DNA of 12,268 nt from positions 1 to 12,268 of the forward strand of contig SFNM01000057.1 of assembly GCA_004552725.1 (NCBI GenBank), in the 5' to 3' direction. Position numbers and translations under genes: made by a program. This stretch comes from Bacteroidales bacterium. Its GTDB lineage: Bacteria; Bacteroidota; Bacteroidia; Bacteroidales; Muribaculaceae. Of the stretch, positions 1 to 6,754 are shown in pieces (within the stretch, counting starts at the first letter, position 1; each line of letters begins with the position of its first letter). The notes beneath the pieces are model-generated. The model was not told the DNA's origin. It did not search any database and saw only the letters and a list, made by a program, of their open reading frames with translations.

Positions 1-60
1 CATAATTATTTTGGATTGGGGCATTTTTATGTTAAAATTCACTGATTTTGACCATTTTAG

Positions 61-92
61 TTTGGAGTATGACAAAAAATGTCGTACCTTTG
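61..92 (+). promoter_or_regulatory. Bacteroidota-type promoter of the GLUG-repeat gene
   Basis: A TTTG -33 element lies at 61-64 and a TACCTTTG -7 element (form TAnnTTTG) at 85-92, separated by exactly 20 bp. This is the established primary sigma promoter form of Bacteroidota. Transcription should begin at about 97-100, leaving a leader of roughly 90 nt before the ATG at 188. Confidence 0.8.
67..87. promoter_or_regulatory. Candidate operator: interrupted palindrome in promoter spacer
   Basis: GTATGACA and TGTCGTAC flank a 5-bp A tract (AAAAA). The arms pair at seven of eight positions; only T70 against G84 fails. The dyad sits between the -33 and -7 elements and overlaps the first bases of the -7 box, where a bound dimer would block RNA polymerase. 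No regulator is encoded nearby, so the binding protein is unknown. It could be a chance dyad. Confidence 0.4.
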
Positions 93-187
93 CGCTACAA
101 TGTTCGTCGTTTCGCCATTTGCCGCACCATCATGACTAACATTTTGTTATTTCACCATTATCTTTTACTACTAAAACCATATCAACT

Positions 188-3100
188 ATGGCAAAATTCT
201 ACCAACTACCTATGATGCTCTTGGCTGCCGGCACTCTGCTGCTTGCACCCGATGCATCGGCCAAGCGCCCGGAGAATAGCACCAACTATTTCCCATACGC
301 GCAGAAGGCCAACTACTCCGACCCGTTTGAGCAACAGCAACTCCCGGCCAAAGATGCCCAACGCCTCAATGCGCCCGCGCCAGTGCTCTCGCTCAAAAGT
401 GATGTAAACTTCGGCTACCTCAACGGTCCCGCCAACGAAACTTGGTACTACACAGCCGAGTACGTCAAAGAAATCATCGAACACGAGGCTTATACCGAAA
501 CCAAAATCACCGGTTACGTTGTCACCGTGTACGATGCCCAACTCAAAGAAGTGGGCAAGGTCACCGACACCATCACCCTCCAAGGCGATGAAACTCAAGT
601 GGCCGACATCATGGTCGACCCCACCATCACCAAGAAATTCTTCAACACCGACAATAACTATGAACTGATTGTATCGTTGGTGATGAACCGCGACTTCAGC
701 CAAAACCCCTACCCTTACCTCAACTACTACTCCAAAGCATACACCATCGGCGCAGCAGTTGACGAAAACGGCAACACCCCCTGCATCATCACCATCCCCG
801 GTTACAACGTGGGCAGCATCAACGCCGCCACTGCCTCCTGGGACGAGAACTTCTACATCGCCTTCATGGAAGAAACCGGCGACATCTCGCTCAACGACCA
901 AATGGACTTCCTCCGCTCGTGCAAGTACATCCTCAACCTCTACAAGAAGGCCGGTTACAGCGGAGGCGCTTCCGTGGCTCAGACCTTTGAAGTGCCCCAA
1001 CTCAACCTCCCCGGCGACCAAATGTCGTCGCCCTTCTTCCTCGCTACTATGAAAGGCACCAAGCCCGTGTTCGCCATCATCATGTACGAGAAGAGCTTCT
1101 ACACCAACCCCGTCGGCGAGGATGAATCCATCACCGAGGACAACAACCTGCTCATCGACCTCTACTCCACCTCATACTCCGGTCTGGAACAAATCCAATC
1201 CACCAAAATCCCCACCACTCCCGAAGTGGGTGAAGGCTATCTCTACACTTACTACAGCATCGGCAGCCTCCGCTACAACGGAGACATCGACTTCGGCAAC
1301 ATGGTGTCCGATAGCGACAAAGCCGCGTTCGTTGTCTGCAAGGAAGTGTACACCACCGCCTCCGACGATGACTACCTCACCTCTTACCACATCTACAACG
1401 GCGACGGCCAACAAGTATCCACACTGTGCGAGAACGTGCTCGTATCGTCAGCCCTTTCCGACCTCGACGGCTTCGAACCCCAACAACTCTTCATCGTGTC
1501 GGATGGCAACGACGGCTTCCTATTCCGCTTCGTCGACCTCTACTCCGGCGCAATTGTGGCCGAACTGCCCCAAGTATTCGAAGACTACACCATGCGCTCG
1601 CTCGTTGACCGCGTGCTCGTGAACAATGGCACCGAATACTACTGGTGGGTATCCCTTGCCGATGTCGTTGACGACGAACAAGGTTGCACCCACGAAAAAA
1701 TGGCTCTCATCCGCCCCGCTTCCGAAACCATCCAGGAAGTCATCGACATCAACCTCGGCACTAACGTCAACTTTGCTTCGCCCAACCTCAACGGCCAACT
1801 CTTCTCGCCCTACATCTTCGACACCGACGACGAGCACGAGTTCATGTTCTTGGTTAAGCGCAGCACCGGCGTAGGCTCCACCACCCAAGAAGAATTGGTT
1901 ATCACCAAGCCCGACGGCACCGTGGTGCTCCAACTCACCCCCGACGAAGAAAAAGGCAAGCTCGCCACCATCTCCACCTGCAACATCGGCACCAAAGACG
2001 CCACCCTCTATATCCTCTACATCACCCAGGGCCGCGTGCAAACCCTCACCCACGACTTCTACAACCTGCCGCTGACCAAGTTTGCCCTCGGCGGTGACGG
2101 CTCCGAAGAATCGCCCTACCAAATCGCCACCGTCGGCGACCTCCAAGCCGTGGAACTCGCTCCCGCAGCCTTCTACCAAGTGGCCAACGACTTCACCGCG
2201 TTCGACTATAACTTCCGTCCAATCGCCGCTCCCTTCACCGGCTCCATCGATGGCCAAAGCCACACCATCACCGGTCTCGGCATCCAATCCTCCGACGACA
2301 TCCAAGGCATCTTCGCCACTCTCCACAATGGTTCAGTAGTGAAGAATCTCAACTTCAACCTCACCAACATCACCGACAAGGGCAACGCCCAATTCATCGG
2401 CTTGCTTGGCGGCGAATCACTCGGCACCACCATCTCCAACGTGCACGTCACCGACCTCACCATCTCCACCGACGCCTCCGCTTGCGTCGGCGGCTTGGTC
2501 GGCAACCTCGCACTCTACTCCACCGTCAACGACTGTTCCGTGCGCGCTGCCAACATCGAAGCCATCAACGGATCCAACGTGGGCGGCATCGTAGGCGCTT
2601 CGCACACCACCAGCGCCATCAAGGCTTGCGCATTCACCGGCGAGCTCGACGGCAGCAATGCCGTGGGTGGTATCGTTGGTTCCTCCGATGGCAACTGCGA
2701 AATCCGCAACTGCCACGTCAATGCCGACATCTACGCTAACCACACCGTGGGCGGCGTTGTAGGCTACTCCAAACGCGACGTCGTAGCCAACAACTTCATC
2801 GAAGGCTACATCACCTCCATGCTCCCCTCGTGGGACGGTCCCGCCACCGGCGGCGTGGTCGGTTACCTCGAATCCGACTACACCGGCAACGAAGCCAAAA
2901 TCATCTCCGGCAACGTTGTGGCTCTCAACCAAATCCTTGCAGCCACTTCTGAATCCGAACCCTCGTGGGAAACTCAATACCTCACCGCCCACCGCATCGT
3001 AGGACGCACTGCTGTCAACGAAGAAGCTGAAATCGTCGACTACGACCGCAGCCACGAAGACTGGTGGAACTATCCCATTTACGGCGATCCCCTGCCCGCC

Positions 3101-3775
3101 GACCTCGGCCTGGCCAACAACTATGCCGTAAGCACCCTCGACGCTTTCGACGCTGAAATCTCCGGTGCTGAATCCACCGAAGGCGCTTCAATCGAACGCG
3201 CTTCCATCAACCAAGAATTTCTCGCCGGCATCGACTTCGCCTTCGGTGAAGCCACCGACACTCCATGGAAGGAAAGCGCCGCGGCAGCCGTCCTCTACTT
3301 CGAAGACGCCGCTCAACCCTTCGAGTTTACCATACCCAAGGGCGAATACATCCAATTCGTGCTCTCATTCCCGGCCGTTCTCGGTGCCACAGATGATGAA
3401 GTCAAAGTAAAATACTCCAGCACCGATGAGCTCATCGCCTTCGTGGAACCCCACGCGCCCATGGGCAACTCATCCTATCAATTCACCGTCAACGCCCTCA
3501 ATGAAGGTGTAGTCCAATCCACCGTCACCTACCTCGGCGCCACCTTGGTGCTCAACATCACCGTAGGCCCCGCCGGCGTATCCGACATCACCGTCGACCG
3601 CGCTCAAACCATCACCTTCGACGGAGCCACAGTCAAAGCCGACGGCGCAATCCGCGTTTACAATGCTGCCGGCATCCAAGTAGCCGCCGGTCGCGACACC
3701 GTAGCAGTCGACCACCTCACCCCGGGCATCTACGTGGCCGTATCCAACGACTCCACCCTCAAATTCCGCAAATAA
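188..3775 (+). CDS. Secreted GLUG-repeat protein with T9SS-like C-terminal domain
   Basis: This 1195-aa protein is probably secreted or held at the cell surface; no catalytic activity can be assigned. An N-terminal signal peptide ends near ASA-K (residues 23-26). Residues 30-630 match no family I recognise. Residues 634-700 (GGDGSEESPYQI, then FTGSIDGQSHTITGL) form the lead-in typical of GLUG proteins. Repeated GLUG cores follow: VGGLVG at 767, VGGIVG at 798 and 826, VGGVVG at 854 and GGVVGY at 888, about 28-34 residues apart, which suggests a beta-solenoid stretch. Residues 1130-1195 (IRVYNAAGIQVAAG, then LTPGIYVAV and a basic LKFRK end) resemble a type A T9SS sorting domain. The gene is a single transcription unit: its promoter is at 61-92 and its terminator starts 21 bp after the stop. 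An adhesin or glycan-binding role is inference from other GLUG proteins. Confidence 0.85.
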   Translation: MAKFYQLPMMLLAAGTLLLAPDASAKRPENSTNYFPYAQKANYSDPFEQQQLPAKDAQRLNAPAPVLSLKSDVNFGYLNGPANETWYYTAEYVKEIIEHEAYTETKITGYVVTVYDAQLKEVGKVTDTITLQGDETQVADIMVDPTITKKFFNTDNNYELIVSLVMNRDFSQNPYPYLNYYSKAYTIGAAVDENGNTPCIITIPGYNVGSINAATASWDENFYIAFMEETGDISLNDQMDFLRSCKYILNLYKKAGYSGGASVAQTFEVPQLNLPGDQMSSPFFLATMKGTKPVFAIIMYEKSFYTNPVGEDESITEDNNLLIDLYSTSYSGLEQIQSTKIPTTPEVGEGYLYTYYSIGSLRYNGDIDFGNMVSDSDKAAFVVCKEVYTTASDDDYLTSYHIYNGDGQQVSTLCENVLVSSALSDLDGFEPQQLFIVSDGNDGFLFRFVDLYSGAIVAELPQVFEDYTMRSLVDRVLVNNGTEYYWWVSLADVVDDEQGCTHEKMALIRPASETIQEVIDINLGTNVNFASPNLNGQLFSPYIFDTDDEHEFMFLVKRSTGVGSTTQEELVITKPDGTVVLQLTPDEEKGKLATISTCNIGTKDATLYILYITQGRVQTLTHDFYNLPLTKFALGGDGSEESPYQIATVGDLQAVELAPAAFYQVANDFTAFDYNFRPIAAPFTGSIDGQSHTITGLGIQSSDDIQGIFATLHNGSVVKNLNFNLTNITDKGNAQFIGLLGGESLGTTISNVHVTDLTISTDASACVGGLVGNLALYSTVNDCSVRAANIEAINGSNVGGIVGASHTTSAIKACAFTGELDGSNAVGGIVGSSDGNCEIRNCHVNADIYANHTVGGVVGYSKRDVVANNFIEGYITSMLPSWDGPATGGVVGYLESDYTGNEAKIISGNVVALNQILAATSESEPSWETQYLTAHRIVGRTAVNEEAEIVDYDRSHEDWWNYPIYGDPLPADLGLANNYAVSTLDAFDAEISGAESTEGASIERASINQEFLAGIDFAFGEATDTPWKESAAAAVLYFEDAAQPFEFTIPKGEYIQFVLSFPAVLGATDDEVKVKYSSTDELIAFVEPHAPMGNSSYQFTVNALNEGVVQSTVTYLGATLVLNITVGPAGVSDITVDRAQTITFDGATVKADGAIRVYNAAGIQVAAGRDTVAVDHLTPGIYVAVSNDSTLKFRK

Positions 3776-3796
3776 TCCCAACCCATACCCTCTCTC

Positions 3797-3832
3797 AATA
3801 AAAAAGCGCCCCACCCCGGGCGCTTTTTTATT
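3797..3832 (+). terminator. Strong intrinsic terminator after the GLUG gene
   Basis: GCGCCC (3806-3811) pairs with GGGCGC (3818-3823) around the loop CACCCC. The stem extends through AATAAAAAA (3797-3805) pairing with TTTTTTATT (3824-3832). The A and T tracts on the two sides mean it could stop transcription in both directions. Confidence 0.93.
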
Positions 3833-3977
3833 ACCCAACCACAACCTTTTTTTGAAAAACTTCGAACTATTGCTCGATACAGGCACAAGACGGCTCAAGC
3901 CTCCCTCTTTTTTGCAACGGCTATAGTTTTACCGATGGCAAATTTTCCGCACTCTTCCGCGCTCTTTTGCGCCGAGA

Positions 3978-4009
3978 TTTGGCGGTTTACAAAAAAATTT
4001 GTAACTTTG
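3978..4009 (+). promoter_or_regulatory. Promoter of the alpha-amylase gene
   Basis: TTTG (3978-3981) and TAACTTTG (4002-4009) are exactly 20 bp apart, matching the Bacteroidota promoter form. Transcription should start at about 4014-4018. An upstream in-frame ATG at 3967 therefore lies outside the transcript, which supports the start at 4063. Confidence 0.85.
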
Positions 4010-4032
4010 GGGTGCCAAACGTTTGGCATCCC
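4009..4032. promoter_or_regulatory. LacI/PurR-like operator palindrome over amylase transcription start
   Basis: TGCCAAACGTTTGGCA (4013-4028) is a perfect 16-bp palindrome. It extends to 24 bp (4009-4032) with a single G/T mismatch at 4012/4029. The central CAAACGTTTG is identical to the core of the known E. coli PurR operator and has the central CpG typical of LacI/GalR-family sites. It begins at the last base of the -7 box and covers the predicted start site, the classical position for a repressor. The regulator is not in the window. The same bases could form a 5' hairpin in the mRNA. Confidence 0.6.
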
Positions 4033-4062
4033 TTTTACTTACTTAACACCTTCCATCACCCC

Positions 4063-5472
4063 ATGAAAATTTTCCCCTTAATAATTGGTTTGGCTATGGC
4101 TTTCCCCATCTCAGCTCAAACCGCTCCCTCCGAAAACGAGGTCATCCTCCACGCTTGGACCTGGAACCTCAACACCATCGCCGAAAATATGGCCGACATC
4201 GCTGCCGCCGGCTATAAATACGTGCAAACTTCGCCCGTTCAAACCTGCTTCGTTGGCGACAACGGCGGTCCCGCTCTTTTCAGCGAAGAAGGCGACTCCG
4301 TTATGGGCAAATGGTACTTCTACTACCAACCAACCGATTGGCAAATCGGCAACTATATGATGGGTACTCGCCAAGACTTCAAAAATATGTGCGACAGCGC
4401 TTACCACTATGGCGTTAAAGTCATCGTCGACGTACTGCCCAACCACGTGGCCATCGACCACACCGCTGTTCTTCCTTCGCTCCACGCTGCCGTAGGCGGT
4501 GAAGAAAACCTATACCACGCCAACGGCTTCACCCCCATCACCGACTACAACGACCGCCTCCAATGCACCACCGGCGAAATGGGCGGCCTCAAGGACGTGA
4601 ACACCGAAAACCCTGACTTCCAGTACTATTACCTGCAGTACGTCAACGACCTTATCAACCTCGGCGCCCGCGGCTTCCGCTACGACACCGCCAAGCACAT
4701 CGGCGTCCACTCCGACCCCCTCGACCCCAAATCTGAACGCAATAACTTCTGGGATGTGGCCACCGGTCGCGAAGCCGTTAGAGGGCTCTCGCTGCTGATG
4801 CCCGACAGCCTGTATATCTACGGCGAAGTGCTCCAAGACCGCAACGTGCCCGAAGCCGAATATGCCGAATATATGGATATGACCGCATCTTCCTACGGCC
4901 ACGTGTTGCGCGAAGCTCTCCGCGCCGGCCACCTCAACCAAGACATGCTCTCCAACTGGTACCACAGCCAAACTCCCGACCACCTCGTTACTTGGGTTGA
5001 AAGCCACGACACCTACTGCAACGCCCACGAATCCGCCGACATAGACGACGACCTCATCCGCGTTGGCTTCGTGTTCCTCACCGCTCGCCAACACGGTCGC
5101 CCGCTCTTCTACAGCCGTCCCGCCGGCTCCACCCGCCAAAACTACTGGGGCAATAACCGCATCGGCGCTCGCGGCAACGATGAGTTCAAGCACCCGCAAG
5201 TGGCTGCTGCTAATCACTTCCGCTCTGCTATGGCCGGAAAAGCCGAACAACTCTTTGCCAACGACAATTATGAAGTAGTGGAAATATGTCGCGGTGATGC
5301 CGGCGCAGTGCTCATCAACTTCGCCTCCACTCCCAACAAGGTGAAACTCGACACCACTCTGCCCGACGGTGATTACACCGACCAAGTGAGTGGCACTGCG
5401 TTCAAAGTGAAAGACGGAAAACTCTCCGGCAACCTCACCCCTCGCACTTCTTACGTTTTATATCGTCATTAA
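4063..5472 (+). CDS. Secreted alpha-amylase, GH13 family (GH13_28/AmyE-like)
   Basis: This 469-aa endo-acting alpha-1,4-glucan hydrolase would degrade starch or maltodextrin. A signal peptide ends near ISAQ (residues 16-19), so the enzyme acts in the periplasm or outside. All four GH13 signatures are present: DVLPNH (123-128), GFRYDTAKH (204-212) with nucleophile D208, GEV with acid/base E255, and WVESHD (311-316) with transition-state Asp D316. The order and wording (ILHAWTWN, YQPTDWQIGN, YMDMTASSYGH, WVESHDTY, a C-terminal beta domain) track Bacillus subtilis AmyE closely, hence GH13_28. It lacks AmyE's C-terminal starch-binding domain. I start at ATG 4063 because the longer frame from 3967 begins upstream of the promoter and would put charged residues before the signal peptide. 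No SusC/SusD genes adjoin it, and the promoter carries a probable LacI-type operator. Confidence 0.95.
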   Translation: MKIFPLIIGLAMAFPISAQTAPSENEVILHAWTWNLNTIAENMADIAAAGYKYVQTSPVQTCFVGDNGGPALFSEEGDSVMGKWYFYYQPTDWQIGNYMMGTRQDFKNMCDSAYHYGVKVIVDVLPNHVAIDHTAVLPSLHAAVGGEENLYHANGFTPITDYNDRLQCTTGEMGGLKDVNTENPDFQYYYLQYVNDLINLGARGFRYDTAKHIGVHSDPLDPKSERNNFWDVATGREAVRGLSLLMPDSLYIYGEVLQDRNVPEAEYAEYMDMTASSYGHVLREALRAGHLNQDMLSNWYHSQTPDHLVTWVESHDTYCNAHESADIDDDLIRVGFVFLTARQHGRPLFYSRPAGSTRQNYWGNNRIGARGNDEFKHPQVAAANHFRSAMAGKAEQLFANDNYEVVEICRGDAGAVLINFASTPNKVKLDTTLPDGDYTDQVSGTAFKVKDGKLSGNLTPRTSYVLYRH

Positions 5473-5624
5473 TAAAATTTAACCCACTATCACTCTGACA
5501 AGCATCTGATAAGTTTCGCAAAGTTTCATCCTTACTTTTTTCATGTTTTACATCTTTTTGATGCTATTTTATTCAAAAAAGTATCATTATTTCTCAAAAC
5601 AATGTCGCATAACATAAAAAAAGA
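5473..5624. other. AT-rich intergenic stretch after amylase
   Basis: This is the first part of a 361-bp gene-free region. I see no ORF, tRNA or convincing terminator. The best hairpin is a 6-bp stem, GATGCT with AGTATC, containing one G-U pair and no proper T tract. The amylase transcript therefore has no obvious intrinsic end here and may read on. Confidence 0.5.
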
Positions 5625-5656
5625 TTTGGCAAAACAAAAAAAAGTAATTAACTTTG
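5625..5656 (+). promoter_or_regulatory. Promoter in the amylase-methyltransferase gap
   Basis: TTTG (5625-5628) and TAACTTTG (5649-5656) are separated by 20 bp, a textbook Bacteroidota promoter. Transcription should start at about 5661-5665, some 170 nt before the methyltransferase ATG at 5834. Confidence 0.82.
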
Positions 5657-5661
5657 CATCG

Positions 5662-5818
5662 GAAATGAAACGACAACACTGCTTTTTCATAGAAAGAAAC
5701 TACACTCGTCATAGTGGAATTTAAAATTTAAAAAGATCTGGAATAGACATATTAATCTAACATTAAGTACACAGTATGTTGTAGAATGCCGGTTTGTGAA
5801 AATCGGCATTCTATTTTT
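5662..5818 (+). ncRNA. Candidate small RNA or attenuated leader, about 155 nt
   Basis: A good promoter (5625-5656) and an intrinsic terminator (5782-5818) delimit a transcript of about 155 nt with no credible coding sequence. It could be an independent small RNA. It could also be a 5' leader in which termination limits expression of the methyltransferase 16 bp further on. I see no SRP RNA, tmRNA or riboswitch signature and cannot judge 6S-like folding by eye. The 5' end is approximate. Confidence 0.45.
5782..5818 (+). terminator. Intrinsic terminator in the methyltransferase leader
   Basis: TAGAATGCCG (5782-5791) pairs perfectly over 10 bp with CGGCATTCTA (5804-5813). The loop is 12 nt and a TTTTT tract follows (5814-5818). 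It lies between a promoter and the ATG at 5834, so it would cut most transcripts short before the gene unless bypassed. Confidence 0.72.
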
Positions 5819-5833
5819 AATCTCAAACAGCCC

Positions 5834-6640
5834 ATGAACATCATAGAAATTCAATCGCTCGCTCATCCAGGTGTGGAAATATTTGCCTCGCTCACCGAGG
5901 CTCAACTCCGCAACGCTCTCCACCCCGACCAAGCATTATTCATCGCCGAAAGCCCCAAAGTGATAAATGTGGCTCTAAATGCCGGATACTCCCCTACCGC
6001 AATACTCTGTGAACAGCGACATATATCCGGCGATGCAGCCGACATAATCAACCGCTGTCACGACATCCCGGTCTATACCGGCTCGCGCGAACTGCTCAGC
6101 CGACTCACCGGATACACTCTCACTCGCGGCGTACTCTGCGCCATGCGCCGCCCGCAGTTGCCATCGGTAGAGCAAGTGTGTACCAATGCTCGCCGCATCG
6201 CCGTCATCGACTCAGTGGTCGACACAACCAACATCGGTGCTATCTTCCGCAGCGCCGCCGCCCTCGGCATCGACGCCGTACTCCTCACTCGCCAATCTTG
6301 CGACCCGCTCAACCGCCGCTCCGTGCGCGTATCAATGGGCACAGTGTTTCTCGTCCCTTGGACCTGGATCGACGGCGACATCACAGCCACCCTCCACCAA
6401 TATGGCTTCTCCACCGCCGCCATGGCCCTCACCGACCGCTCCATCCCCATCGACCACCCCACCCTCGCGGCCCAAGATAAGTTAGCCATCATTCTCGGAA
6501 CCGAAGGCGACGGCCTCGCCCGCGAGGTCATCTCCGCCGCCGACTTCACCGCACGCATCCCCATGGCCCACGGCGTTGACTCTCTCAACGTAGCCGCCGC
6601 TGCCGCCGTCGCCTTCTGGCAACTCCGCACCAACCCATAA
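5834..6640 (+). CDS. SpoU/TrmH-family RNA 2'-O-methyltransferase
   Basis: This 268-aa cytoplasmic enzyme would transfer a methyl group from S-adenosylmethionine to a ribose 2'-OH in rRNA or tRNA; the target base cannot be told from sequence. The three SPOUT knot motifs are clear: motif 1 at 125-142 (NIGAIFRSA, with N133 and catalytic-type R139), motif 2 at 219-233 (IILGTEGDGLAREVI) and motif 3 at 242-256 (IPM, then SLNVA). Residues 1-110 form an N-terminal substrate-binding-type domain (ALFIAESPKVI). I start at 5834 (MNIIEIQSL); the in-frame ATG at 5786 lies inside the terminator hairpin and adds residues unlike the family. The gene is separated from its promoter by a terminator and so may be attenuated, or else read from the amylase transcript. 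TrmH- and RlmB-like paralogues cannot be told apart here. Confidence 0.93.
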   Translation: MNIIEIQSLAHPGVEIFASLTEAQLRNALHPDQALFIAESPKVINVALNAGYSPTAILCEQRHISGDAADIINRCHDIPVYTGSRELLSRLTGYTLTRGVLCAMRRPQLPSVEQVCTNARRIAVIDSVVDTTNIGAIFRSAAALGIDAVLLTRQSCDPLNRRSVRVSMGTVFLVPWTWIDGDITATLHQYGFSTAAMALTDRSIPIDHPTLAAQDKLAIILGTEGDGLAREVISAADFTARIPMAHGVDSLNVAAAAAVAFWQLRTNP

Positions 6641-6682
6641 AATTTATTTTGCCAAAAGTAGGTTTTTTCGCGGGAAATTTTA

Positions 6683-6690
6683 TAACTTTG
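6683..6690 (+). promoter_or_regulatory. Promoter -7 element of the DUF3298 lipoprotein gene
   Basis: TAACTTTG is a perfect -7 element 65 bp before the ATG at 6755. The -33 position about 20 bp upstream reads TAGG, not TTTG, so the promoter may be weak or need an activator. Transcription should begin at about 6696-6699. Confidence 0.65.
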
Positions 6691-6698
6691 CACAAAAT

Positions 6699-6720
6699 CT
6701 CGGAACTCTTCATTTCCGAG
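6699..6720 (+). promoter_or_regulatory. Stem-loop at predicted 5' end of mRNA
   Basis: CTCGGAA (6699-6705) pairs perfectly with TTCCGAG (6714-6720) around an 8-nt loop. It begins almost at the predicted transcription start, so the mRNA would carry a hairpin at its 5' end. Such hairpins can protect against decay. As DNA, the same bases could be a dyad operator. No T tract follows, so it is not a terminator. Confidence 0.45.
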
Positions 6721-6754
6721 CCGATAAACTACTAACTCTATCTAACGATTCGAT

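Noticed and set aside
2480..2870. GLUG-region repeats as a DNA-level tandem repeat
   Set aside because: The repetition is in the protein (VGG.VG cores at 28-34 residue spacing). The DNA copies have diverged and the spacing is irregular, so it is not a satellite or CRISPR-like array.
206..3055. Long minus-strand frames opposite the GLUG gene (206-1021, 1520-2326, 2417-3055)
   Set aside because: They are compositional shadows. The sense gene's C-ending codons (GNC, NNC) rarely give stops on the opposite strand. The products are low-complexity, rich in Val, Gly, Asp and Glu, match no family and have no promoter.
3967..4062. Upstream ATG extending the amylase by 32 residues
   Set aside because: It lies before the -33 element of the promoter at 3978-4009, so it is not transcribed from that promoter, and it would bury the signal peptide.
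4510..5385. 291-codon minus-strand frame opposite the amylase
   Set aside because: It has the same biased Val/Gly/His-rich composition and lies opposite a gene with intact GH13 motifs. I see no minus-strand promoter.
5665..5724. Possible 19-residue leader peptide (starts MKRQHCFF)
   Set aside because: Its ATG lies within a few bases of the predicted transcription start, with no ribosome-binding region. The residues do not suggest an attenuation peptide. It may be worth a look only if the transcript starts further upstream.
5786..5833. Upstream in-frame ATG for the methyltransferase
   Set aside because: It falls inside the terminator hairpin and adds 16 residues unlike the family start.
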